Program-made: the position numbers and the translations under genes
From: Mucor racemosus
Lineage: Eukaryota; Mucoromycota; Mucoromycetes; Mucorales; Mucoraceae
Reading direction: 5' to 3'
NCBI GenBank assembly: GCA_027405735.1
Contig: JAPEHQ010000020.1
Span: 248,001-312,000 of the forward strand
Length of the DNA stretch: 64,000 nt
In this document: piece after piece, positions 51,369 to 63,734 of the stretch
How the letters are laid out: each line of letters begins with the position of its first letter
How positions within the stretch are numbered: the stretch's first letter is position 1
The notes under the pieces: generated by a model
Databases searched by the model: none
Told to the model about the DNA's origin: nothing
Seen by the model: only the letters and a program-made list of their open reading frames with translations

Positions 51369-52045
51369 TAAACAAAGGTGTCTCTTTGTACCCATTTTTG
51401 GGGATATCTCTATGAAAACAATATTTTGAAAAAAATAAATTGTTGTGTCCGAGCGAACTCAACAATATTAATGACATGAATGTAAAAAAAAAAGCTGCTT
51501 AATTTAACGAGTATTTTGTAATATACTACAAAAATGTCAAAAAAATGAAAAAATAAAAGTGCTCAGATTTTTTTCATACTTATATATGTTATAGAGCAGT
51601 TTAAAGCAAGTAAGTTTTACTAAAAAGTAATAATATAGCTTAATTTTTTGTGGAGGTATGAAGCCTCAAAATTTTCAATGTATACCAGTGAAATGCCTGT
51701 AAGAATCTGAAACATTAGCACTAAAAAGTTATACCAACTACAAAAAATAGGATATTTCTGGATACTTGTTTTTGAATTAAAGCTGAACATCTCAGGTACA
51801 TTGGTATATAATTTTTTTCTGAAGTTATTCAATGAAAAAAAAAAGTACAGTAGGAATGAAAAGCCGGAGCCAGTTTTTAAGTAAAAAGCAATAGATTTCA
51901 CCTGTTTTCGAGTTTCTCGTAAGATATAAAATGTACTTAAAGAAAAAATAGCATAATGCAATCTATTCAAGATATGTTCTAAAGGTTATTCAATGTGCGG
52001 TTAGTTATAGAAAAGAGGACACATTCTAATTCAGAAGAAGATAAG
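51369..52045 (-). repeat. fragment of the arm repeat family
   Basis: Same orientation and order as 10,735-11,345 of the left arm: GATATCTCTA, ACTCAACAA, GACATGAATGTAAAAAA, AAAGTGCTCAGA, TCTGAAACATTAGCACT, CATCTCAGGTACATTGG. It extends to AGTTATAGAAAAGAGGACAC, matching the inner edge of the right arm. Confidence 0.8.
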
Positions 52046-52391
52046 CAACTGTAGAAATATCATCGCCTCAATATTCCATGAAAAAGTGTACCGAAAACAT
52101 ATCAAATAATATGAGAAACTATCTTAAGACAATCTTACTTTTATTATATGTGATCAAGAGCAATTATTATTTATATACGTTTGAAATAAATGTTTACTTT
52201 ATTAACAATATATATGTATATATTTTATTGTTTGTTACAAAGAAGATAGAAATAAATTAATGTAGATTAAAAAGTATTTTATAACAAATTACATACTATG
52301 TAATTTTCGATTTGCATGATATTGTATTATTTTGCAAGATATCAGAATATTTCCCTCCCACCCACCATTTTGTTGTTGTTGTTGTTACTAA

Positions 52392-53206
52392 TTAATCTAC
52401 ATCCATGAAGTCAACATCCATGAAATCAATATCCATGAAATCAACATTCATAAGATCAACGTCCATAAATTCAACTTCCATAAAATCAATGTCCATATGA
52501 TCATCTTCTTTAACTTCAAGCATCTCAACGTCATCTGCTTGTTCTTCGGCTTTGTCAACCTCCATATCAACATGAAGATATGACATGGCCTCGCCTACTT
52601 TGTAAAAAAGGACGAAGACCATGTCAAGATCTTCATCTAAATATTCTCCATCTTCTTCTAAGTTATCATTATCAAATTATTCTTTACTGTCATAATATTC
52701 ATCATCATCACCTTCTTTTTTTTCTTCGTCAAGTTATTTTCTCTATTATTATACTACTTTTCATCGTATTTTGCATCATCAACTTCTCGAGCATCAAAGC
52801 TCTTTAGCTTCAGCAAAAGAAAGTACTCTTTCTAGATTTTTGAATATTTTTCTGAATTCAATACTTGCATATGCTTTATTTGCAATATCAGCATATGTAT
52901 CGCTTTTTAAAAACGGCTTTATGGCTTTGATAATGCAACGAAAGAATCTCGCCAGTTGTCATTTTGTCAGTAAATGATGATTTATTTCGAACACGGCGTC
53001 TATCAAGTTAAACATATAAATTTGTGGCTGAAGATATACTCATTTATAATACTACCTACGGTAAAGCTTACTTTTAGCTTTGGACACCATAACAGCCAGA
53101 GTATCGTAGCCATGATGCGATTTGGCAGAAGAAAGTTGTCTCCTGAATCGATTTTTCTATGCCGACATTTACAATGTTCTTTTTTAAAAAAAAATGGATT
53201 TAACAA
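52392..53206 (-). pseudogene. decayed acidic-protein gene with pentapeptide repeats
   Basis: On the minus strand an open frame from 52,622 to 52,392 encodes an acidic stretch ending in repeated DFMDV/DFMDI pentapeptides. The frame extends upstream through EEDGEYLDEDLD but meets a stop, beyond which EEKKEGDDDEYYDSKE and, after more stops, IANKAYASIEFRKIFKNLER and a 67-codon frame (53,206-53,003) can be read. The pattern suggests one decayed gene, though unidentified introns cannot be excluded. No family is recognised. Confidence 0.4.
52400..52504 (-). repeat. 15-bp minisatellite, seven units
   Basis: Seven consecutive 15-bp units like CATCCATGAAATCAA, coding on the minus strand for a five-residue acidic repeat. 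Each unit keeps the reading frame. Confidence 0.9.
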
Positions 53207-53365
53207 ACACTAAATGTTGCAAAGTAAAATTAAAAGAAATACAGTTCCAAAAGTCACGAATTATCAGACATTGGCATTAAGGAGTTGTCTTTTCTTTCAA
53301 AAGTTGCAATTGATTCAAGTTCTGCACGCATAAATTTGCAGTGGCAGTAGTAAAATCATATTTAA

Positions 53366-54013
53366 ATGCCGCTCCCCCAGCTCGTAGAAATGTGTAAAAA
53401 AATGTTATTTGAATTTTACAAGGCAAATATGCATCACACAGCAAGAAACCTTTGGTTTAAAGTTATCCATGACAGAATACCATCCAAGTCCTTCCTTTAC
53501 AACATGCAAATGAAAGATATTGATTCAGACAAATGCCACCTATGCAATCTTAGAGAAGACAGTATGCATCTGTTGATCTCGTGTGTACACAAAAAAGATA
53601 TATGGCAGGAAATTTTCAACAAGTTTCTTGGGTACCCAAGAGTGGTAAATCCTCAACAGACTTATCATGACTTCAAAAATTTAAAACTGTCCAGATACTA
53701 TATATACAATTTAGACATACACATCAACATATACGACATTTTCTCAACGATAACACGCCTTATATGGTTTCATCACTTCAATCATGTGCTCAACTCAGTG
53801 CCATTTAACAGCACAATAGTCTCAAAGAAAATATGCTCAGAGCTATATAGAATGTCTAATATGAATGACTTGTAGGATAATATATATATATGATACTAAT
53901 ATGGCAGGTCACTTTACCTAGTATACACCTTGTCCATCACTATGATGAGTTTCAATTTTCTTTTTTTAAATAAAATTTAAAACTTTCATCCCATAAAAAA
54001 AAAAAAAAAAAAA
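53366..54013 (+). mobile_element. LINE 3' end, 5'-truncated, with poly(A) tail
   Basis: The frame 53,366-53,875 (169 codons) contains the C-terminal zinc-binding module of non-LTR retrotransposons: ARNLWFKVIHDRIPSKSFL, C-x2-C in CHLCN, then H and C in SMHLLISCVHKKDIW (zf-RVT type). A 120-bp 3' untranslated stretch with TAAATAAAA is followed by 19 A at 53,995-54,013. The reverse transcriptase is absent, as in usual 5'-truncated copies. The exact 5' edge is uncertain. Confidence 0.8.
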
Positions 54014-54799
54014 TGTTATTTTGAAATTTTTCCTCACTTTTTTACATATATCTCCAGAATTTAATAAGTAAAGTTGCAAAGTTTATTAAGAGTTATATAT
54101 AGAACTTTATATTTTGCATTGAATGGTGATGCTCACTTGGAGTTTTTGTACTAAAAAAAATGCACAATTTGGAAAAATAAAAATAACGGTTTTATCCACA
54201 AAAGTCTGCTTTATTAATAATTAACAGCCAAATAAATGCTTTCTTATGAATTCTTGAAGAAATTCGGTCATTTTTAGCTTAGAAAAGCTTTAGTAAAAAG
54301 TCTCATTTTCGGGGTCAAAATGCCGATTGAATGATTTTTGTCGATTTTTGCCTATATCTGTAAGGATCGAGAGGTCGAATCGCATCATGTTTTTCATTTC
54401 CCAAAAAAAAATGAAAGAAAAATGTAGCAAAAGGGTATTTGATCCAAGTAATAGTTTTGAGCAAATTTAAGCTTTAGATACGTGCAAAAAGCACATAAAA
54501 CAATTCTTTAAAAAATGATGTTTTTTATGCATTTCTGTTGAACTGTGCATAATTGAGGATATACAATGCATAATATGGCTGTATTTTTATAATTGAATAT
54601 AATCATTTAGCCAACAAGAGATGAAAAACGTTGACATTTCATTTAATTTTGTCTTTTTTTTTGCGGTGGTGACACAGCATTTGTTCATTCAGTTCAATTA
54701 AATGTTCGGCGAAACATTACAACGTCTAATGTAAAGAATTTTTAAAATCTGGCTTTGTTTGGAAAAAATTTCATCTTTCTTGATACACACAAAGAAACT
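54014..54799. other. intergenic, AT-rich
   Basis: No gene recognised between the LINE tail and the methyltransferase. A TTTTGTCTTTTTTTTTG tract lies about 150 bp before the ATG. Confidence 0.4.
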
Positions 54800-56041
54800 A
54801 TGACAACAAGTGCACCATTATACTATATTCGATTTTTGAAACCGCCACCAACGGAATGTTTAGTAGGACAACATTTCACTATTGTTTGGACCGTTGAAAG
54901 CGATCTTGGAGACCAAACTTGTTGGGAAACAGTACCTGTCAGTATTAGTCTTGAAGGATGTTCTCAACTTGGGTTACGTGAACTAAATGCAGATCCTAAA
55001 GGAAATTCGAAAAAGAAGGCAGCAGCGCTTGCTAAACCATACATGTTGGAAAAAGTAGCACTAGCTCGCGAGATACCTTTGGTTTTTGATCCTCTGCGAG
55101 GTGGTGGAATTGTTACGAAATTGGTAGTTGAGCAAATGCCAGGACAACCATTGCCAATCAATACAACTGTACAAATTCAATTTAGTATCAAGTTGGCAGC
55201 AGCAGCACGCAGTGGTAAAAGTCATCCTATATGGCAACATGCTTATGAATTTCAATCCATGTGGTTGATTCCTACATGGTCAATACCCATTGCAACGACT
55301 GTGGCGAAACAAAGACATGGAGAAGTAAAGGAAAGTGGAGATCAAGCGGAACGAATGCTGATGGCTAACAAGAGTCAAGTTTGTATACGAGAAGATGCAG
55401 TGCAGAGTATAGCAAGACATGTGTGGTAAGTGAATATTGCGTTTTGGGCAAAATTTTGTATTGATACTAAGATGTAAACCAGGGATTGTGGGCTTGGCAT
55501 GTGTCAATTTCTGTCAGAATGTAAGCTTGATTCAGGATACACGACATTCCTCGAATTAGGTATGATATATAACATTGGAATTGTATTTATATTTGTTAAA
55601 TCTTAAACGTACGTAGGGAGTGGAACTGGTCTGGTAGGAGTGTATGCAGCAGAATTATTGAACCCAAGACGAGTTTATTTGACAGATCTTCCAGATGCAC
55701 TTGAGATTATGCAACAAAATGTCGATTTAATGAAAAAAAGTAACGTTCAAATGATAGTAAAAGAGCTTTCATGGGGTCCTGAAAAGCAAGATCAGTACAA
55801 CGATGTCGATCTTATCTTGTTGACAGATGTACTTTATAATCAAGGATCGCATGATCTATTATTGGATACATTAGACTGGCTATTAGATAATGCAAACTGT
55901 AAAGCATTACTTACATATAAAGAACGTAATCCTGATGAAAGAGAATTCTTTGAAAAAGTAAAGCAAAGAAATTGGAAATGTCAAAGAGTAGAAAACTACC
56001 AACATTTAGTGTGTGAGGTTTATTGGGTTGCAAAAAATTAA
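54800..56041 (+). CDS. METTL21/methyltransferase-16-type protein methyltransferase
   Basis: Three exons (54800-55425, 55483-55559, 55617-56041) give 375 residues. An upstream in-frame TTG at 54,755 is not used; the ATG at 54,800 starts MTTSAPLYY. The C-terminal half is a seven-beta-strand SAM-dependent fold: motif I ELGSGTG at 233-239, an acidic strand end at YLTDLPD and the family's D-x-x-Y motif DVLY at 305-308, followed by a helix and the usual EREFFEKVKQRNW region. This family methylates lysines of chaperones and translation factors. The N-terminal 215 residues (YIRFLKPPPTECLVGQHFTI) are a beta-rich region I do not recognise. The substrate is unknown. Confidence 0.85.
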
Positions 56042-56080
56042 TAAAGAATCCCTCGGTTGTATATACATGTAATCAAAATG

Positions 56081-56248
56081 TTTATGAATACTCCAAGCTT
56101 GCAATCTATGACACTTACTCCTATGCAGCTGTATGGTACTGTTTTTCATCGAAATCATTTGAGCAACAATGATCCATTGTCGTATTCATTGTTATTTGAT
56201 TGTTTAAAATCTCCACTAGGTATTCCCACAGATGAATTGATAAATTAA
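56081..56248 (+). CDS. short open frame, 55 codons, doubtful
   Basis: An ATG at 56,081 opens a frame with SLLFDCLKSPLGIPTDELIN at its end, 40 bp after the methyltransferase stop and 59 bp before the zinc-finger gene. It could be a small protein, a leader frame of the next transcript, or chance. Confidence 0.2.
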   Translation, partial: FMNTPSLQSMTLTPMQLYGTVFHRNHLSNNDPLSYSLLFDCLKSPLGIPTDELIN

Positions 56249-56306
56249 TCTGGAAAAATACGCAAAATCGCTGAATTATCCGTTTTTCTTTTATAATTTA
56301 AATTAA

Positions 56307-56711
56307 ATGACTGAAAACTACAAAAAGAAATCCTTTTATATTGTATTACCAGGCATAGATGGGCATAGCTGGATATGTGGGCATTGCTTTAAATTCAATT
56401 ATCCGAGTCGAAAGGAGTGTTATACTTGTGGAAGAGACACAAGACCCGATCTTGACGACTGGCCCTGTCCCAAATGTCACTTCAAAAGTAAATTTTATTA
56501 CACCAGAAGTTGTTATAAATGTGGGTTTGATAAAGCTCAAGGTAAATACAGACTAATAACCGAGATTTTATTTTGTTTATTAAATCTGTGGAAAAGAAAA
56601 TTAGTTGTTTATTCTTCTAATCAAGAGAATCAAATACGTACTATCATGATGCTACATACAATTATCAATTTGTGCTGGGTAAAAAGAGATACCCAATTTT
56701 CTATACATTAA
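56307..56711 (+). CDS. small RanBP2-type zinc-finger protein
   Basis: The 134-codon frame starts MTENYKKKSFYIVL. Two zinc fingers of the RanBP2 kind follow: SWICGHCFKFNYPSRKECYT with CGRD, and DDWPCPKCHFKSKF with CYKCG; W-x-C-x2-C...C-x2-C is the signature. Such fingers bind single-stranded RNA or ubiquitin. A possible intron (GTAAAT at 56,542 to TTAG at 56,604) is in frame, so the region after KAQG may be spliced out without changing the C-terminus. A run of 26 A at 56,715-56,740 follows the stop. The function is unknown. Confidence 0.7.
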   Translation: MTENYKKKSFYIVLPGIDGHSWICGHCFKFNYPSRKECYTCGRDTRPDLDDWPCPKCHFKSKFYYTRSCYKCGFDKAQGKYRLITEILFCLLNLWKRKLVVYSSNQENQIRTIMMLHTIINLCWVKRDTQFSIH

Positions 56712-57014
56712 TATAAAAAAAAAAAAAAAAAAAAAAAAAATAGTAATAAAGAATACCATTTTTTTCTTTTGTTTTATTATTGAATTTCATTATAGTATGT
56801 TTACTTGTTCTATAAAAATCCTTTGAAAATACCTTTATTGTGAATCTGTAAAATCAAAATAGCATTGCAAACCAGCAAATAGGGTTGAATGCTTAAACTT
56901 TTTTAGGTTACCGCTAAGGGAGGCTTAAATAAAAACCTCCAAATCCAACCTAACAAAGACGCAGCTAAAGCATTAATAGTAGAAAAAAAGTTCTTTCTTA
57001 GTACAACACTTGTA

Positions 57015-60000
57015 ATGGCCAAGAAGAAATCCAAGGTCGCGTCAAATCGTGGGTATGCTACAACATCAGCACCCTCTAAAAAAATAGAACCAACACCCAA
57101 AATAGACGAGAAACTAGTCAAAGAAGAGCCCGTGACAGTTGCAGAAGTAACTACAGAACAAGAAAATCCTTTTGGGGATATTTTGACATCCACTACAGAA
57201 ACAACAACAACAACATCATCATCATCAGTATCAAAAACAACAGTAGCAGAAGCGGATGCAGTTGAAGATCCATTATTAAAGCTAATCAAAAAGTTTGGGT
57301 CATTGAATGAACATAAAGCACAAATTGCATTGGAACGTTTGTTGAAAGAAGATACTCAATTACAACAATTACCAGAGGATAGACTTAAAAAGTTTCGTCT
57401 CACAGCAGAGCTTGAGAAGGAATTGCTTCAAGTTATCAAGCATAAACATGGTGATATTTTCGGTAAAAAAAAAAGATAAACAAAACATTCAATATATCTG
57501 ATTTGATAAATATAGGTAAATTTGATCAACCTGTCTTGAATAATGCAAGTGAATACGAAAAGGAAAAGATTGTTGGCCAATTTGATATATTGTATCGAGT
57601 TTTGATTAAACTCGGATTTGATAACGAAGATATTTCTGCTTCATTTGAAGCTACTTTTTCTAAATCAATTGATGATCATTTAGATTGGGTAAATGTTGAA
57701 TGATCAAGATTGATTGCATCTGTATTAATGCTTGTTTGTGTGTAGCTTTGTGTTAATGTGCCTTATGAAAGAATGCCAATTGGCTTCTTTGACAAGTATT
57801 TCAATGAAGATGATGATGATGAGCAACTTATCCTAATGTCGAATCGAGGAAACAACCAAAATGTCTTTGATATGGAGCCTACCAAAGAAGAAGAACCTTT
57901 AGTTTTGGTCGAGAAAAAGTTTAATAAAGAGGAAGACGATGATAATGCAATGAGATCTCGTATTTTGCAAGCAGCTCAACAATATATGGTATATATATAT
58001 AGAATATTAAATAGTAGAGATTACTCATTTTGAAATATTTTAGGATGATGAGGAAGATCTAGATATCAACGAACAATATGCCAACACTAAAATCCAATTA
58101 ACCGAATTAGAAAAACTATTACCATCAAACAATAATAACGATGATAGCAATGACAATAAGAAGAAAAAGAAAAAGAAGCCCGCAGCTGCACTCGAGATCA
58201 ATAAACCTATAGTCCTCACAGAAGCAGAACTTGAAAAGACAAGAAAGGATATCAAGAAACTAAAGGGCAAATTAGCTAGTTTAGAAGCTGATTGGGATTT
58301 TGATAAAAATACAGCACAAGAGATGTATACAGAGAAACTCAAAGTGATTGTAGAAAAGAAACGTAAAGAGCAAATAGAAGCTCAGGCACAATTAAAGAAG
58401 AAACAGAAGGAAGAAGAGGAGAAAGCAGCAGCGCCTGCTTTGCAAACAGAGGAGACAGATAAAACTGACGGCCAAGAAGATGAGGACGAGGAAGGTGGTT
58501 TATTCGGTGGTTTAATGATGGGCGAAGAAGAGGAGGCAGCTGTCATGGCCAATACAGCAGCACCTACAGCATCTATCAGTTGGAATATTATAGATCTCAG
58601 TGTGCCCAAATCTTACGTTGGTACTTACCCCAAGGACATTATGCTGGAGCATTGTAACAAGCAAAGATTAGGAAGACTTAGCTATAATGCAACTAATGAA
58701 GGGCCTGGTATTTGGAGAGCCACATTAAAAATAGTGAAAGAGGGTTATAGTAATATAGCATTGAAATTCGAGCTACCTGATGCGGTAGGAACAGAAAACA
58801 AACAAGATGCTATGCAATTGATTGCAGTAAGTGATGATAAATTCATAGAAATGTAACAATTTTATTTGATACATCCCATATTTAGGCATATGCTCTTTTC
58901 GATTTGGATTCAACATCATCAGTTTACAAAGTTTTACCCATCACTTATAGAGATGTATGGACTGGTTGGGTTGAAGAGAAAGTGAGTATTTTATATCTTG
59001 TGGTATATTTGGATATTAACAAATGATTCATTAGAAACTTCGTGAAGATGGTCCACGCATTGAAGCAGAAAAAAAGAGATTAGCCTTGCTTGTTAACCTA
59101 GTTGAAAAATCAGTAGGTACATCCAATACCAGAAGCAATGTAAGCAATGTAACTAGTGAATAGGGATTACACAAAATTAATCTATTTGTAGTCAATCACT
59201 GTTGATGCTTTAGACACAATGACCAGTGAAAAAGCCATTACAAAATCCAAACAAAAGGTGCTCAAGCAAAAGAAAATGTTTACCCAGGTCAAGCAAAATT
59301 TTAGCAAGAGATTAGACACCAAAGATTATTTATCCATGAAGGACAAGAGAAAAGATCTACCTATTACTGCTCACAGACAAGAAATTTTAGAGGTTGTCAA
59401 GAATAACCAAGTATTGATTATTTCTGGTGAAACTGGTTGGTAAGTGATGTAAAGCAAGATTTGTATATAAAACATGTTTACTGATTTGTGTTTTAATGTA
59501 GTGGTAAGAGTACTCAAGTACCTCAATTCTTAGCAGAAGATCTCTTGATGGGATGTCAAGATGGAGGTTCTGTTGTTTGTACACAGGTAAATATCAAGAA
59601 AATAACTATTGATGTGTATAACTAACTCGCATGAAATAGCCTCGTCGTATCTCTGCCATGTCTATTGCAAATCGAGTCTCTGTCGAAATGGGTGATCGAC
59701 CTAGAACTACAGGTAGTCGTGAAGCCATGGTTGGTTATCAAATTAGAATGGAAAACAAAATGTCTGCTGAAAATGTATTGCTCTTTTGTACAACTGGTAT
59801 TTTGTTACGTCGGTTAGAGAGCGACAAGTATTTAGAAGGTGTTACTCATGTTGTTGTGGATGAAGTGCATGAACGTACAATTGAAAGTGATTTCTTGTTG
59901 GTTGTACTGAGAAAGTTATGCCATCTTCGCACGGATCTCAAGTAAATTTTGATTATCATGATTATAGATGTATAACTTATTCATAGCAATGATTTAGGGT

Positions 60001-62309
60001 TATTTTGATGAGTGCTACTGTTGAAGCAAGTAGATTTTCCGAATACTTTGGTAATTGTCCTGTTATATCTGTTCCCGGTAGAACTTATCCTGTACATGTA
60101 CAGTTTTTGGAAGATATTGTTCAAGATACAGGATATGTATTGGAAGAAGATTCTCCATTTGCATTGAGAAAGGCTAGAATCAAGACAGGTACATGCTCAA
60201 TATATATTTAATTTTGATAATTACTCATCTTCTTTATTAACTAGAACACGGCAATATCAATGTTTCTGGTCAACATGGTTCTTCTAAGCGTGTTCATTAT
60301 GAGATGTTTGAAGAAGATTCCGACGACGATGATCCATACGACCCCACCCGTATTGAATCAAAACTTACCATTGAATCAGCAGTATCTACAGATACCGAAG
60401 AAGACGCTGCTGTTGGTCCTAAAAGGTTCAATCGACAAACAAGAAAGATGATTAAACGTATGGATGACAAAAAGATCAATTACGATTTGATTCTTGAGCT
60501 TTTAGATCACATCTGTATCCCTAAAAAGAGCAAAACAAAAGAAGATATAGACGCTGACAAAGCCAATGAATTGCAAACCAAGGGGTTCAATGTACCAGAC
60601 ACTGGTGCTATTCTTGTCTTTTTACCCGGTATGAACGAAATCCGTAAACTCTATGATCTTGTTTCCAGCCACAATGTGTTTGGAGACGAGAAAAAGTTTT
60701 TGTTGATTGCACTTCATTCTGCCTTATCATCAGAGCATCAAGAAAAAGCATTTGATGTACCTCCCAAGGGGGTACGAAAGATTGTATTTTCAACCAACAT
60801 TGCTGAAACTGGTGTTACTATCAGTGATGTTACTATTGTCATTGATACTGGTATGGCCAAAGTAGTGAGTTATGATGACGAAAAGAGAGTTACTCGTCTT
60901 TTGCAAAAATACGTAGCAAAAGCAAATGCTCGTCAAAGACGTGGTCGTGCAGGTCGTGTGCAAGAAGGTGTTTGCTTCCATTTATTCACAGAGAAAAAGT
61001 ATGAGGAATTGCCTAGTTATGAAACTCCAGAAATTCTTCGTTTACCTCTGGAGGAGCTTTGTCTTCGAATCAAGGTGTGTGGTTTAGGTGGTATTCGTGA
61101 TGTTTTGGGCGCTGCATTAGATGCACCTACCAATAAAATGATTGATAATGCTATTTTGACATTGCAAGAGGTTCAAGCTTTGTCAACAGATGGTAAGGAA
61201 TCACTTACACCATTGGGCTCTCATTTGGCCAACTTGCCTGTCGATGTTCATATTGGTAAAATGATTTTGTTCGGTGCCATATTCCGTTGTCTTGATCCCA
61301 TCTTGACCATTGCTGCTGCTCTCAGCTTTAAAAGCCCATTTGTTAGACCTTTTGGTAAAGAAGATGAGGCTGATGCCGCTCGTGATCGTTTCCGTGTGCA
61401 AAACTCTGATTTCTTGACGATTTACAAAGCTTATCATGCCTGGCGCGAGCATTTGATTGATTTGCGTGAAAACAAGGCCACCATCTCTAGTTTACAAAGA
61501 AAGATGCGTCAATTTTGTAAAGAGAACTATTTAAGTGAACAGAATTTAGAAATGATTGAAGACATGAAGCGCCAATATATGGAGCTCTTGGTGAGCATTG
61601 GGTTTGTCAAGTCTACAAAAGATGATTATCTAGCTCAATATGATGTGAAACGCGGTATTCAATTGTGTAAAATGCCTGAAGCATACAATATGCATTCATT
61701 CTCATTGCCTATCATTAATGCTGCTTTAACTGCTGGTTTATATCCCAAAATTGCAGAGTATGCAACAACCTCTAAGCAAATTATAAACAAGAACCTGGAA
61801 CTTTCGATCCATCCTTCTTCCATGTTGTTCCGTAAAGAGCATGTATTTACTTCAGATTTCTTGGCATATAACACTGTTGTTATGAATAATGCAAATGGAC
61901 AAATGAAAGATAAAGTTTACATGTGGGAAGCATCTTCTATAGATGCTGTAGCAGTAATTCTTTTGGCAACTGGTATTGATATCAAGGTAAAGAAAATACT
62001 GTCAATACATCTATATGGTTTTAACATTAAATTATAGTATAAACAACGAAAAATAATCTTGGATAACTGGATTCATTTTGATTGTTTTGCAAGAACTGCA
62101 GTATTACTAAAGTTTTTGCGTCAAGAATTGGTAAGCCCCTACTATAGTATTTATAAAGTTTTTTTTTTTTTTTTGTTTATTAATTGAGGTATATATAATA
62201 GAATAACTGGCTCGCTGAAAAAATGGATCAACCAGATTTGGATTTGAGTCAACATAATGAGGATGTAATGGAAGTTTTGGTTAGAACCCTTGAATCAAAA
62301 ACATGTTGA
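57015..62309 (+). CDS. DHX29: DHX29-like DEAH-box RNA helicase
   Basis: Thirteen exons (57015-57462, 57516-57688, 57746-57988, 58044-58826, 58886-58981, 59035-59139, 59192-59439, 59502-59586, 59640-59941, 59998-60188, 60245-61986, 62038-62130, 62202-62309) give 1,538 residues. A Lys/Glu-rich N-terminus includes a UBA-like region (LIKLGFDNEDISASFEATF, DDHLDWLCVNVPYE) and a long coiled coil (about 350-470). The helicase core has motif I GETGCGKST (695-703), DEVH (801-804), SAT (833-835) and QRRGRAGR (1122-1129), then the winged-helix, HA2 and OB-fold regions. The UBA plus DEVH layout matches DHX29, which binds the 40S subunit and helps scan structured 5' leaders. An acidic insert (EEDSDDDDPYDP) lies between the two RecA domains. 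Confidence 0.92.
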
Positions 62310-62329
62310 ATAATAAAATTGGGTATCGT

Positions 62330-63250
62330 TTAGTTTTTTGGTTTATATATCGCTTGTTTAGGTGGAATAGGTATTCCATTGTGAACAAAATAAGCATTGT
62401 TATCCGTTTTATACATCTTTTGTTGTTGTGATGAGTTGAGGTTATTGAGCTGAGGAGTATCATGGATAGTTGATAAGGCATAATCGTGTGAATATGATAG
62501 CGATTGTTCTGGTTGTTGACGTCTATATCTATTGATAGTCTCATCTACCTCTTCTTGTGGATTGTTTCCAAGTAATAAGCGCTCTCTTCTTTTATTCCAA
62601 AGAAATTTACCCCAAATGTACGCTGCTAAAACAAAGCTAGAACATGCTACAATGCCCATAGCTATACCAGCAACTTGAACAGAGGTCAATGTAAGACTTT
62701 CCACTACATTTTTTTCGCTCATATTAGTAGTATATGGTTGCTGTGAGAGCGGTAGTAAGGAGGACTCATCGATTGTTTCTGGTATGTATGGTAATGATTG
62801 TGATACAAGCGTGTGTTGTGTTACTTGTTTTACTGTAATAGATGAAGGAATGCGGGTCATTTCTTTTTTACTGATTAAATATAGTGGTCCTGTGCAAGCC
62901 AGTAAAACATTTTCCCTATTTACTAATGCGATTACATATTCATTATTACTGCTTTGTTGCTGAATTGATATTGGTTTTGGTAATTGAACTGAAACGAATC
63001 CTGTTCCTGAATCGACATTAGAAGCCAGCAATAATGTCTTGTTGAATGAATCATGATTTGAGAGCAAGGATATATCAAAAACTGTAGAAAATTTTTCATA
63101 GTTTTGCCATTCTACAGTGATCACGGACCCTATCGTTATCCGAGAGTTAGATGCAGGAGATGTAATATTCATTGTCGTACTAATGCATGATATTTGCAAC
63201 AGTAATGATGATGATAAGAATATATGTAGCAACAGCCATTTCAAATTCAT
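62330..63250 (-). CDS. Kre9/Knh1-like single-pass surface protein
   Basis: Intronless 306-residue frame. Residues 1-22 (MNLKWLLLHIFLSSSLLLQ) form a signal peptide. Residues 28-130 fit the Kre9/Knh1 N-terminal beta-sandwich: MNITSPASNSRITIGSVITV, EWQN, FDISLLSN, then GTGFVSVQLP and EYVIALV. A Ser/Thr/Pro-rich stalk precedes one membrane span (VQVAGIAMGIVACSSFVLAA, about 193-217), then a basic stop-transfer WNKRRER and a Gln/Asn-rich cytoplasmic tail ending PKQAIYKPKN. Related proteins act at the cell wall; a role in beta-glucan assembly is inferred only. It converges on DHX29, the stop codons being 20 bp apart. Confidence 0.82.
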   Translation of the reverse strand: MNLKWLLLHIFLSSSLLLQISCISTTMNITSPASNSRITIGSVITVEWQNYEKFSTVFDISLLSNHDSFNKTLLLASNVDSGTGFVSVQLPKPISIQQQSSNNEYVIALVNRENVLLACTGPLYLISKKEMTRIPSSITVKQVTQHTLVSQSLPYIPETIDESSLLPLSQQPYTTNMSEKNVVESLTLTSVQVAGIAMGIVACSSFVLAAYIWGKFLWNKRRERLLLGNNPQEEVDETINRYRRQQPEQSLSYSHDYALSTIHDTPQLNNLNSSQQQKMYKTDNNAYFVHNGIPIPPKQAIYKPKN

Positions 63251-63734
63251 TTAATTATAAACAAAAATAAAGAAAAAATATTTTTTATATTGTATACAAA
63301 GAGATGGGCTTGGCTTATATATTTATACAACTTTTCTTACCATAAGCGTATTCTCAGATCTTTTTTCGTTGTTGAGAAATAAAGAAGAATAGAGTAGGAC
63401 AAAATGTTTAAATTTAAATTATCTAAGCGCTTACCCACATGAAAATAAAAAATGAGGTGATAAATGTAAAATCTGAAAGTTAACATGCATGCATATTGTG
63501 GTTACACATTGGTAGTCTAATCGAGAATAAAACTGTGATTACTTGTCATCTGTGTAGATCTTGGAATTTAAGATTTTCTTCATGAACCATCACTATGGTT
63601 CTGTCAAATAATGGTATTCCTTTTCAGATATACAGGTATAATTTTTTTTTTGGATAGGTATATACATACAAATTCTAAATAGATATTACTTTCTGTCTGT
63701 ACCTGCTTGTTTCTGAAAATAGCTCGTTATTTTG
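63251..63734. other. intergenic, promoter side of the Kre9-like gene
   Basis: About 480 bp of AT-rich DNA. TATATATTTATA near 63,315 could be a TATA region for the minus-strand gene. No other feature is seen. Confidence 0.4.

Noticed and set aside
53398..54030. ATGTTATTT(T)GA(A)ATTTT on both sides of the LINE fragment as its target duplication
   Set aside because: The two copies differ at several positions and the left one lies inside the LINE-like reading frame, so chance similarity in AT-rich DNA is likely.
54755..54799. Upstream start of the methyltransferase at 54,755
   Set aside because: It is a TTG codon; the first in-frame ATG is at 54,800.
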